Positions 17,585-24,648 of a stretch of 35,536 nt of DNA are shown piece after piece. The first letter of the stretch is position 1, and every line of letters starts with the position of its first letter. The notes under the pieces were generated by a model. The model saw only the letters and a program-made list of their open reading frames with translations, was not told the DNA's origin and did no database searches. This DNA is from RGIG6353 sp045590615 (GTDB lineage: Bacteria > Bacillota > Clostridia > Oscillospirales > SIG627), in assembly GCA_045590615.1 (NCBI GenBank), contig JAZNRH010000082.1, forward strand, positions 1-35,536, written 5' to 3'. The translations under genes were made by a program, and so were the position numbers.

Positions 17585-18754
17585 ATGAAAATTCTTTTCA
17601 CAGGAGACGTAACCTTTCAAGAAGCGTCTTTCGTAACGGACACTGACAAAACGAACCAAATCATTGCCGAGGTCAAGCCTGTATTCGACTCGGTTGACGT
17701 AAGAAGCGTCAATCTCGAAACACCTCTCGCAAATAAAGAAGATTGCAAGCCAATTCAAAAGAGTGGTCCTAACATCACATCAAATCCCGAGACCGTATGC
17801 TTTTTGAAAACGCTCAACGTTGACTTTACAACTCTTGCAAACAATCATATCGGTGACTTTGGAGACTCAGCGTTAATTAACACTCTCAAGGTGCTTGAAG
17901 AAAACGGCATTTCTCATTGTGGCGCAGGCAAGGATATATTTGATGCATACAAGGCGCATCGCTTTGAAAAGTCCGGAATAAAGGTTTCTATTCTCTCGGT
18001 CTGTGAAAACGAATTCGGCGTTGCTACCAAGAAATCTGCAGGTTCTGCCGGTTTTAAGATTGGTATGCTTCACAATAGAATCAAGGAAGAGAAGGCAGTT
18101 TCGGATTTCGTTATCGTCGTATTCCACGGTGGTAACGAGTACAACCCGGTACCAAGCCCAACGGTAATAGAGCGCTACAGATTGCTCATAGACATCGGAG
18201 CTGACGCTGTTATTGGTGGACACACACACTGCCCTCAGGGTCACGAGACCTACAACGGTAAGCCGATCATTTACAGTATGGGCAACTTCTACTTCCCATA
18301 CGGCTTCTTTGGAAAGAGACCTGCAGATCACCCCTGGTACTACGGATATATGACAATTCTCGAGCTTGAGCTCGGCAAAGCGCCGACCTACGAAATCGTT
18401 CCTTACAAGATGGACAACGAAACAACGGTTATCAACGTTTACAAGGGTGAAAGCAAAAAGATAATGCTCGACTACATAAACAAGCTTTCTGAAATTATAA
18501 AGGACGAGGATTTAGTACAGAACTACTATGACGGCTGGTGCTACTTTAATAATTGGAATCATCCTAACGCACCCGAGTGGGCTGAAGAGCAGGATGACGT
18601 TCTGACTGCCCGTTCGAGAAATGCAAATCATTTGCATTGTGAGTCTCACTGTGAGCTTGCAAAGAGAATATACACTCTCATCGACCTTGACGAGTTCAAC
18701 GATAAGGCTGTATGGGCTGAAAAAATCCAAGAGCTTGCAAAAATGCCTTTATAA
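17585..18754 (+). CDS. CapA-family protein (poly-gamma-glutamate/capsule-associated, metallophosphatase-like fold)
   Basis: A 389-aa protein of the CapA/PgsA family (PF09587). Motifs of the calcineurin-like fold are FTGDVTF (residues 5-11), VNLETPLAN, TLANNHIGDFG, FHGGNEYNPVPS and the metal-ligand block GGHTHCPQGHETYNGKP, followed by YSMGNFYFPYG. There is no signal peptide or membrane segment, unlike classic PgsA/CapA, so a soluble cytoplasmic enzyme is likely. No capBC partners are nearby, so polyglutamate synthesis is not supported. Start: an ATG at 17579 is too close to the AAGGAG site (17571-17576); the ATG at 17585 has proper spacing and begins the family domain. It is followed by a strong terminator. 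Confidence 0.85.
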   Translation: MKILFTGDVTFQEASFVTDTDKTNQIIAEVKPVFDSVDVRSVNLETPLANKEDCKPIQKSGPNITSNPETVCFLKTLNVDFTTLANNHIGDFGDSALINTLKVLEENGISHCGAGKDIFDAYKAHRFEKSGIKVSILSVCENEFGVATKKSAGSAGFKIGMLHNRIKEEKAVSDFVIVVFHGGNEYNPVPSPTVIERYRLLIDIGADAVIGGHTHCPQGHETYNGKPIIYSMGNFYFPYGFFGKRPADHPWYYGYMTILELELGKAPTYEIVPYKMDNETTVINVYKGESKKIMLDYINKLSEIIKDEDLVQNYYDGWCYFNNWNHPNAPEWAEEQDDVLTARSRNANHLHCESHCELAKRIYTLIDLDEFNDKAVWAEKIQELAKMPL

Positions 18755-18775
18755 TATAGGCGCATAAAAATGAGG

Positions 18776-18800
18776 AAAAGTGGGAGCTACTCCCACTTTT
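18776..18800 (+). terminator. Rho-independent terminator after the CapA-family gene
   Basis: Perfect 11-bp stem AAAAGTGGGAG / CTCCCACTTTT with a CTA loop, ending in Ts. It also reads as a terminator on the other strand. It ends only 10 bases before the next start codon, so it may act as an attenuator for the GIY-YIG/pro genes if they are read from upstream. Confidence 0.85.
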
Positions 18801-18810
18801 TGATAAAGTT

Positions 18811-19167
18811 ATGTATTACGTTTACATCTTACGCTGCCGTGACAATTCCTTATACACAGGAATTGCCAAGGATATCAGCAAAAGACTTTCCGAGCACTTT
18901 GGAAAAAGCGACAAGAAAGCCAAATACACCAAGGCGCACTCTCCACACTCTCTCGAAGTACTGTGGAGATGTGAGTCAAAGGGAGATGCGCTAAGAGTTG
19001 AATATCAGCTGAAACAATTGACTAAAGCAGAAAAAGAAACTCTTATCAAAGAGAATATTGCTCCCGAAAAAATATGTGTCAAGCTTATGGGAATTGTCCT
19101 TGACAGACTTGATATCACAGAGTTTAATTTCAGCATTGACGAGGAAAATTATGAGGATTGTAATTAA
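18811..19167 (+). CDS. GIY-YIG nuclease-domain protein (UPF0213-like)
   Basis: A 118-aa protein with a single GIY-YIG domain, as in the UPF0213/YhbQ group. YVYIL (residues 3-7) and YTGIA (15-19) form the namesake strands; Arg25, His29 and Glu64 (RVEYQLKQL) match the conserved active-site positions. The C-terminal 30 residues go beyond the core domain and overlap proB by 17 bases. The cellular role of this group is not settled. The start has only a weak ribosome site and lies right behind a terminator hairpin. The tight overlap with proB suggests co-translation rather than functional kinship. Confidence 0.85.
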   Translation: MYYVYILRCRDNSLYTGIAKDISKRLSEHFGKSDKKAKYTKAHSPHSLEVLWRCESKGDALRVEYQLKQLTKAEKETLIKENIAPEKICVKLMGIVLDRLDITEFNFSIDEENYEDCN

Positions 19168-19921
19168 AATTGGTACTTCTACCCTGACACACTCAACGGG
19201 GTGTCTAAACATAAGAAGGATTGAAAAGCTATGCGAGGTTGTGAGCGACCTCAAAAACGCAGGACACGAAATAATATTGGTGTCCTCGGGTGCTATTGGA
19301 ATGGGCGTCGGAAAGCTCTCTCTCAAGTCACGACCTCAGGATATTCCTACAAAGCAGGCCGCGGCGGCAGTCGGACAATGCTAGCTGATGTATACATACG
19401 ACAAGCTTTTCTCGGAGTACAGACATACAGTAGCTCAAATTTTGCTGACAGAAGAGGAGGTAAACGATGAGCTGAGAAGAGTCAATTTGCACAATACACT
19501 CACAAGACTCTTAGAATTAGGCTGTATTCCTATCATCAACGAAAATGACACTGTTGCAACCAACGAAATCAGCATAGGAGACAACGACACTCTTGCTGCA
19601 ATTGTTTCGGTAAATATTTCTGCCGATATTCTCGTGCTTATGTCGGACATTGACGGGCTTTACACAGCCGACCCACATAAAAACAATGATGCCCAGCTCA
19701 TTTCAAACGTAAGAGAAATTTCACCCGAGATTGTTGCATTAGCCGGAGGCAAGGGCTCCGAACTTGGTACGGGTGGTATGGCAACAAAAATCCGTGCAGC
19801 AGAAATTGCGACTGCACAGGGCACAGATATGATTATAATAAACGGTGACTCACCTACTCTTCTTTATAACATTGTAGACGGAGAAGAGGTGGGAACAAGA
19901 TTTTGGAGCAAAAAATGCTGA
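19151..19921 (+). pseudogene. proB: Glutamate 5-kinase ProB interrupted by an in-frame TAG
   Basis: Glutamate 5-kinase, first step of proline synthesis. The frame from the ATG at 19151 (GAGG site upstream) spans 256 codons, the length of the short form lacking a PUA domain. The only defect is TAG at codon 78 (19382-19384), with the same frame continuing directly after it. Upstream is KIGTSTLT, VSSGAIGMG and QAAAAVGQC; downstream is LMYTYDKLFSEY, IINENDT, DIDGLYTADP and LGTGGMATKI. In relatives the interrupted position is, from memory, usually Glu (GQCELM), so one G-to-T change (GAG to TAG) would explain it. Restart at the ATG at 19388 would lose the nucleotide-binding N-terminus. Alternatives are a sequencing error, a minority variant in a mixed assembly, or suppression of UAG. 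proA and proC downstream are intact. Confidence 0.9.
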
Positions 19922-21174
19922 CGACACAAGAAATACTCAAAAAAGCAAAAGAAGTATCGCCTCTTATTGCAAGGACAAGTGAGCAAGAGCGCAACAACGC
20001 ACTAACTCAGATGGCAAATGCACTTGAGGAAGAGGCTGAATATATTCTCGAAAAGAACAGTGTTGACGTTGAGCTTGCAAAAGACAGGCTCGGAAGCGTA
20101 ATGATTGACAGACTGAAGCTGACAGTAGACAGAATAAAAGCGATGGCAGACGGACTCAGAGAGGTAGCACTTCTCCCCGACCCTCTTAAAAAGACCTACT
20201 CAGAGACAATCCGTCCAAACGGGCTTTTAATCAAGAAGCTTGCTGTTCCGATGGGTGTTGTTGCAATAATATACGAAAGTCGTCCAAACGTAACGAGTGA
20301 TGCGTCTTCGCTTGCATTGAAATCAGGCAACGCTTGTATACTCAGAAGTGGCAAGGACGCATTTGAATCTGCCTCGGCGATTGTCAGGGCGTTGAAAAAA
20401 GGACTTGAAAAAGCAAGCTTCCCTACCGATGCAATTCAGCTGATTGAGGACAAAACGCACGCAAGCTCAAACGAGCTTATGAAGGCAAACGGATACGTTG
20501 ATTTGCTTATTCCAAGAGGCAGCGCGAGGCTGATTAATGCTTGCATAGAAAATGCAACTGTTCCCTGCATTCAGACGGGTACGGGAATTTGTCACATATA
20601 CGTTGACAAATCAGCCGATTTGGAAATGGCTGTTAAAATTGTTAATAACGCAAAAACGAGCCGTCCGTCAGTTTGTAATGCCTGCGAGGTCTGTCTCGTT
20701 CATAAGGATATAGCAAAAGAATTTCTTCCAATGCTGAAAAAGGAGCTTATAGACAATAGACTCGCTGACGGTAAAATTGCAGTTGACATCAGAGGCGACA
20801 ATGCTTGTCAGGGTATCATTCCCTGCACACCGGCAGGAGACGACGACTTTGACACAGAGTTTCTTGACTATATCCTCGGAGTTAAGGTTGTGTCCGATAT
20901 TGAAGCTGCTGTAAAGCACATCTCTGTTCACTCGACAGGACATAGCGAAGCAATCGTTTCTTCCGATGAAAAGGCATGTGATTATTTTACGCTCTCGGTT
21001 GACTCTTCGTCGGTATACGTAAATGCTTCGACAAGATTTACCGACGGTGGTGAATTCGGACTTGGCTGTGAGATGGGAATATCAACACAAAAGCTACACG
21101 CAAGAGGTCCAATGGGGCTTGAAGAACTGACAAGCTACAAGTACGTGATTATCGGAAACGGACAGGTAAGGTGA
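19915..21174 (+). CDS. proA: Gamma-glutamyl phosphate reductase ProA
   Basis: NADPH-dependent reduction of glutamyl 5-phosphate to the semialdehyde, second step of proline synthesis. It has 419 aa. Visible motifs are VPMGVVAIIYESRPNVT, SGNACILRSG, LLIPRGSARLI and the active-site region TSRPSVCNACE with the catalytic Cys. The C-terminal block is FTDGGEFGLGCEMGISTQKLHARGP without its usual variation. The frame opens at a TTG at 19903, but the ATG at 19915 has GGAGC at good spacing and overlaps the proB stop by 7 bases. It forms one transcript with proB and proC. Confidence 0.97.
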   Translation: MLTTQEILKKAKEVSPLIARTSEQERNNALTQMANALEEEAEYILEKNSVDVELAKDRLGSVMIDRLKLTVDRIKAMADGLREVALLPDPLKKTYSETIRPNGLLIKKLAVPMGVVAIIYESRPNVTSDASSLALKSGNACILRSGKDAFESASAIVRALKKGLEKASFPTDAIQLIEDKTHASSNELMKANGYVDLLIPRGSARLINACIENATVPCIQTGTGICHIYVDKSADLEMAVKIVNNAKTSRPSVCNACEVCLVHKDIAKEFLPMLKKELIDNRLADGKIAVDIRGDNACQGIIPCTPAGDDDFDTEFLDYILGVKVVSDIEAAVKHISVHSTGHSEAIVSSDEKACDYFTLSVDSSSVYVNASTRFTDGGEFGLGCEMGISTQKLHARGPMGLEELTSYKYVIIGNGQVR

Positions 21175-21178
21175 TTTT

Positions 21179-21970
21179 ATGAACAAAATAGGTTTTATAG
21201 GCGTTGGTAACATGGGCTCGGCAATAATGAAGGGCGTTGTTAAAACTGTTGACAAAAGCTGTGTATACATTGCTGATAACAACGATAGCTTTGTGCAAAA
21301 GTATGCAGATGAGCTTGGAGTAATCGCGTCGGACAATCAGGAAATTGCAAAAGAATGTAACTATATTTTTCTTGGGGTAAAACCTCAAGTAATATGTGGT
21401 GTATTAGAGGACATTGCAAAAAGCTTCAAAAACAGAAAAGACGTCGTGCTAATCTCGATGGCAGCAGGTGTCAGAATAGAAAAGCTTTCTAAAATTACTG
21501 ACCTGCCGATAATAAGAATTATGCCAAATCTTCCCGTATCGATTGGCGAAGGTATGACGCTTTTTGCTACCAGCAACGTGAGCGAATCTAACAAGAATTA
21601 TTTCTGTGAAATGATGAGCAAAACGGGACGACTCGTCGAAATGAACGAAAACCTGATTGATGCAGGCTGTGCTATTTCAGGCTGTGGTCCTGCATTTGTA
21701 TGTATGTTTATAGAAGCGCTCGCAGACGCAGGAGTCAGATGTGGTCTTCCTCGTGCAACTGCCCTTGAGCTTGCAGAGCAAACGTTAATCGGTACGTCTA
21801 AGTTATTGAACGTTACCGATACCCACCCTTCTGTATTAAAGGATGCAGTTTGCAGTCCTGCGGGAAGTACGATAGTGGGTGTTGAAGCACTCGAGCAAAA
21901 TGGACTCAGAGGCGCTGTAATTGATGCAGTTGTATCTGCTTATGAAAGAAATATTGAGCTTGGTAAGTAA
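21179..21970 (+). CDS. proC: Pyrroline-5-carboxylate reductase ProC
   Basis: Reduces pyrroline-5-carboxylate to proline. It has 263 aa. The N-terminal Rossmann motif is GFIGVGNMGSAI (residues 5-16), followed by LGVKPQV and RIMPNLPVSIGEGMT. The C-terminal active-site block is ISGCGPAFVCMFIEALADAG, with SPAGSTIVGVEAL near the end. The ATG lies 4 bases after the proA stop with an AAGGTG site. Its TAA stop is the first three bases of the 113-bp repeat that follows. Confidence 0.97.
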   Translation: MNKIGFIGVGNMGSAIMKGVVKTVDKSCVYIADNNDSFVQKYADELGVIASDNQEIAKECNYIFLGVKPQVICGVLEDIAKSFKNRKDVVLISMAAGVRIEKLSKITDLPIIRIMPNLPVSIGEGMTLFATSNVSESNKNYFCEMMSKTGRLVEMNENLIDAGCAISGCGPAFVCMFIEALADAGVRCGLPRATALELAEQTLIGTSKLLNVTDTHPSVLKDAVCSPAGSTIVGVEALEQNGLRGAVIDAVVSAYERNIELGK

Positions 21971-22080
21971 AAAAGCGACGAGCCGTCGCTGGCGAATCTC
22001 GCCTATCCTTACTTTTTCTAAACTAAAGCAAGGCAAAACGGCGAGGTTAATTCAAAGAAATTTCCTATATGATAAAAAAA
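21968..22080 (+). repeat. 113-bp structured repeat, copy A
   Basis: Identical at 112 of 113 positions to the reverse complement of 24536-24648; the single difference is in TTCAAAGAAATT (A here, C in copy B). Internal fold: hairpin GCGACG-AGC-CGTCGC (21975-21989), then a 9-bp stem AATCTCGCC / GGCGAGGTT (21995-22003 with 22040-22048). That stem encloses CCTTACTTT / AAAGCAAGG (22007-22015 with 22025-22033, one mismatch). It begins at the proC stop codon and ends with seven As directly before the terminator. No terminal inverted repeats, target duplication or coding frame were seen. Confidence 0.95.
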
Positions 22081-22081
22081 T

Positions 22082-22104
22082 GACTGCTTCGGCAGTCTTT
22101 TTTT
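22082..22104 (+). terminator. Rho-independent terminator of the pro operon
   Basis: GACTGC-TTCG-GCAGTC with a stable UUCG tetraloop, followed by seven Ts and preceded by the A run of repeat copy A. Confidence 0.93.
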
Positions 22105-22114
22105 GTTATAACAG

Positions 22115-22143
22115 TTGTATTTTATCATTTTTTTTGATACAAT
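22115..22143 (+). promoter_or_regulatory. Predicted promoter of the phosphoglucomutase gene
   Basis: TTGTAT (22115-22120), a 17-base spacer and TACAAT (22138-22143), about 30 bases before the start codon. Confidence 0.65.
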
Positions 22144-22173
22144 AATAACACTATAAACTATTAGGAGCTTTTA

Positions 22174-23925
22174 ATGAAATTTATCAACACATCTTCTTCA
22201 AAAGAAAAGCTTTTGGAAATTGCAAAAGCAAATCTTGCCGAATGGCAGGATAAAGCAACCGTCTGTCAGGGTGACAAGGAGTTTTTAGACTCGCTCGACG
22301 ACGATGCACTCATCAGAAACTTCACACAAATTATCGGCTTTGGTACTGCAGGCCTTCGTGGAAAGATGCTGCCGGGCGTTGCAAATATGAACTGTGAGAC
22401 AGTCAGGCTTGCCACCTACTCGCTTGCTCAGGTTGTGCTTGAGGCAAAGGGCGAAGAAAACGGTGTCGTAATTGCCTGTGACAGCCGTAACAACTCAGAG
22501 CTGTTTTCGAGAATTTCTGCCTCTGTATTGGCAGGTGCAGGAATTAAGGTCTATATTTTTGACTCGCTCAGACCTACTCCCGAGCTTTCATTTGCAATCA
22601 GAGAGCTTGGCTGTAAGGCAGGTATTAACGTTACTGCATCTCACAACACTAAGGAATACAACGGATACAAGGTTTATTGGGAGGATGGCGCTCAGCTTCC
22701 TCCGATTGAAGCTAAAAAGGTTGCAGACAAGTTCGTTACGCTTGACTTCTGGGATATTCCCTCTATCGATTTTAACGAGGGTGTCAAGAGTGGCAGAATT
22801 ACAATCGTTGGTGATGAGCTTGACAGGGCGTATCTTGACAAGGTGATTGCTCAATCCCCTGCCCCCGAAATGATTAAGGCTCATTCGGATGAACTCAAAA
22901 TTCTGTATACTCCTCTCCACGGTGCAGGCTACCGTCTTGCGCCAAGAGCTCTGGAGCTCGGTGGCTTTGGTTGTATAAAGCTGGTAGAAAGTCAGGCTGA
23001 ACCAAACGGAGACTTCCCCACGGTTGAACGACCTAACCCTCAATTTATTGCCGCCTTCAACGAGGCGATAAAGGTAGCAGACGGTTACGACCTCATTATT
23101 GCAAATGACCCCGATGCCGACAGAATGGGCGTTGCTCTCAAAAATAAAAATGGTGCTTTTGAAGCTCTTACGGGCAACCAGATTGCTCTCATTTTAATTA
23201 ACTACATCATCAAGGCGAAAAAAGCAAACAACACAATGCCCAAAAATCCGGCGATGGTTAAGTCGATAGTATCCTCTAAGCTGGCTTCGGTCATCTGTGA
23301 GAGAAACGGCATCAAAACCTTTGACGTTTACACCGGCTTTAAGTATATAGGAGAGAAAATCAAGGAATTTGAAGCAAAGGGTGACTACAGCTTCATCTTC
23401 GGCTTTGAAGAGAGCTACGGATATCTTACGGGCACATATGCAAGAGACAAGGACGGTATAGTTGCTTCCCTTCTCATTGCAGAAGCTGCACTCGATGCAA
23501 AGCTCTCAAACAAAACTCTCTTCGACGTGCTTGACGATATCTACGCAGATTACGGATTTTGGGGTGAATATTGGGGTGAAGCAATCATCACTTCTCCTGA
23601 TTTTGTTTCGGAAATGGCTGATATTATGTCCAAGCTCAGAAACGAGCCACCCGTTGAAATTGCAGGTATTAAGGTAGTCAAAATTGCAGACTATTCAACT
23701 GCAACTCTGCGCAATATCAAGACGGGCGAAACAGACAGCCTTCCCTTTGCACCCGAAAACGTGCTCACCTATATTTTTGAGGACGAAAGCAGTGTCACAG
23801 TGCGTCCCTCGGGAACTGAGCCGAAAATAAAGCTTTACTATTTCATATCGGCAGACAGTGAGAGTAAAAGCCTTGAAAAGCTCAATTCCTTCAAGGAATA
23901 CTTCAATTTTCAAAAAGACTCTTGA
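22174..23925 (+). CDS. pgcA: Phosphoglucomutase / phosphomannomutase (alpha-D-phosphohexomutase)
   Basis: Interconverts glucose 1- and 6-phosphate (or the mannose forms), supplying sugar nucleotides for envelope glycans. Its 583 aa are close to the 581 aa of B. subtilis PgcA. The phosphoserine loop TASHN is at 154-158 (Ser156), followed by Thr-Lys where Pro is common. The Mg-binding loop DPDADR is at 312-317, the sugar-binding loop GFEESYG at 410-416, and the phosphate-binding loop RPSGTEPK near the C-terminus. An AGGAG site precedes the ATG. Substrate preference (glucose or mannose) cannot be read from the sequence. The gene lies between the two inverted 113-bp repeats. Confidence 0.93.
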   Translation: MKFINTSSSKEKLLEIAKANLAEWQDKATVCQGDKEFLDSLDDDALIRNFTQIIGFGTAGLRGKMLPGVANMNCETVRLATYSLAQVVLEAKGEENGVVIACDSRNNSELFSRISASVLAGAGIKVYIFDSLRPTPELSFAIRELGCKAGINVTASHNTKEYNGYKVYWEDGAQLPPIEAKKVADKFVTLDFWDIPSIDFNEGVKSGRITIVGDELDRAYLDKVIAQSPAPEMIKAHSDELKILYTPLHGAGYRLAPRALELGGFGCIKLVESQAEPNGDFPTVERPNPQFIAAFNEAIKVADGYDLIIANDPDADRMGVALKNKNGAFEALTGNQIALILINYIIKAKKANNTMPKNPAMVKSIVSSKLASVICERNGIKTFDVYTGFKYIGEKIKEFEAKGDYSFIFGFEESYGYLTGTYARDKDGIVASLLIAEAALDAKLSNKTLFDVLDDIYADYGFWGEYWGEAIITSPDFVSEMADIMSKLRNEPPVEIAGIKVVKIADYSTATLRNIKTGETDSLPFAPENVLTYIFEDESSVTVRPSGTEPKIKLYYFISADSESKSLEKLNSFKEYFNFQKDS

Positions 23926-23950
23926 CTATAAGCAAAAAATGGTGTAATAT
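23922..23950 (+). promoter_or_regulatory. Predicted promoter of the DUF1292 gene
   Basis: TTGACT (23922-23927), a 17-base spacer and TAATAT (23945-23950). The -35 box overlaps the phosphoglucomutase stop codon, the same arrangement as at 17521. Confidence 0.8.
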
Positions 23951-23988
23951 ATAGATAGGAAATCGAATATACTAAGGAGGAAATACAA

Positions 23989-24297
23989 ATGGCAGATAAT
24001 CAGGAATTTGAGGCAGACGTTCTCACTCTCACAGACGAAGAGGGTGTGGAAAAGGATTTTGCAGTTATAGGTGATTTGGAGCTTGACGGAAACAACTATC
24101 TTGCTCTCGTTCCGGCTGACGAGGACGGAGATGAGTTCGTAATTCTCAAGATTGCTATCGACGAAAACGGAAACGAAATGCTCGTTACAATCGATGATGA
24201 CGACGAGTTTGACAAGGTTGCCGACGCATTCGAGGACGAGCTTATGGAAGAATGCGACCACGACGGTTGCGAAGGAAACTGCGACCACTGTCACTAA
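23989..24297 (+). CDS. DUF1292 (YrzB-like) acidic protein with a Cys/His tail
   Basis: A 102-aa, strongly acidic protein of the DUF1292 family, function unknown. The family core is visible as ADVLTLTDEEGVEKDF, NNYLALVPADEDGDEFVIL and VTIDDDDEFDKVADAFED. The last 15 residues carry four Cys and three His (C-D-H-D-G-C...C-D-H-C-H), which could bind a metal. An AAGGAGG site lies at good spacing before the ATG. In other Firmicutes the family often sits near a Holliday-junction resolvase gene (yrrK/ruvX), but no such neighbour is present here. The probable 6S RNA begins directly after its stop. Confidence 0.85.
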   Translation: MADNQEFEADVLTLTDEEGVEKDFAVIGDLELDGNNYLALVPADEDGDEFVILKIAIDENGNEMLVTIDDDDEFDKVADAFEDELMEECDHDGCEGNCDHCH

Positions 24298-24299
24298 AA

Positions 24300-24500
24300 A
24301 ATATGTTTCCTGCCCTTCTCGTGATACTTGTATTATAAACCCACAACACGAAAATGGATTCTGATACTCAAAGCAGGTGCAGACCTCCCGTGCTTGCACG
24401 GACGTTGGGAGCAAAAATGCCAGAGAGATGAAACCGCCCTTGCTAAAGCAGGGTTTTCAATATGCAGGTACACGGCTTGGTGGGAAAGGACGTTAAAAGA
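24300..24500 (+). ncRNA. ssrS: Structured RNA, probably 6S RNA
   Basis: About 200 bases with no coding frame, ending at a strong terminator. The 5' part (TTTCCTGCCCTTCTCGTG) and the 3' part (CACGGCTTGGTGGGAAAGG) can form a partly paired closing stem. The top holds CTCCC...GGGAG enclosing CGTG-CTTG-CACG. A small hairpin CCCTTGC-TAAA-GCAGGG lies on the 3' side of a central open region. A long stem with a central bubble and a small 3'-side hairpin is the 6S plan, which mimics an open promoter and binds RNA polymerase. The assignment rests on remembered clostridial 6S sequence and hand folding. No convincing own promoter was found, so it may be processed from the DUF1292 transcript. Confidence 0.6.
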
Positions 24501-24503
24501 ATT

Positions 24504-24542
24504 CAGGGTTATAAAACTCGCGTTTTATAACCCTGTTTTTTT
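24504..24542 (+). terminator. Rho-independent terminator after the structured RNA
   Basis: Perfect 14-bp stem CAGGGTTATAAAAC / GTTTTATAACCCTG with a TCGC loop, followed by seven Ts. The T run is at the same time the outer end of repeat copy B. Confidence 0.95.
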
Positions 24543-24648
24543 ATCATATAGGAAATTGCTTTGAATTAACCTCGCCGTTTTGCCTTGCTTTAGTTTAGAA
24601 AAAGTAAGGATAGGCGAGATTCGCCAGCGACGGCTCGTCGCTTTTTTA
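24536..24648 (-). repeat. 113-bp structured repeat, copy B (inverted)
   Basis: Reverse-orientation copy of 21968-22080 with one base difference. Read on the minus strand it starts with the TAA stop codon of the DUF1846 gene, just as copy A starts with the proC stop. On the plus strand its hairpin (24627-24641) is followed by six Ts (24642-24647), so it can end plus-strand transcription that gets past the RNA terminator. Confidence 0.95.

Noticed and set aside
24300..24500. RNase P RNA, tmRNA or SRP RNA as identity of the structured RNA
   Set aside because: None of their hallmark segments was seen (no RNase P core such as GAGGAAAGTCC, no tag-peptide frame, no SRP GGAA/GCAGC region).
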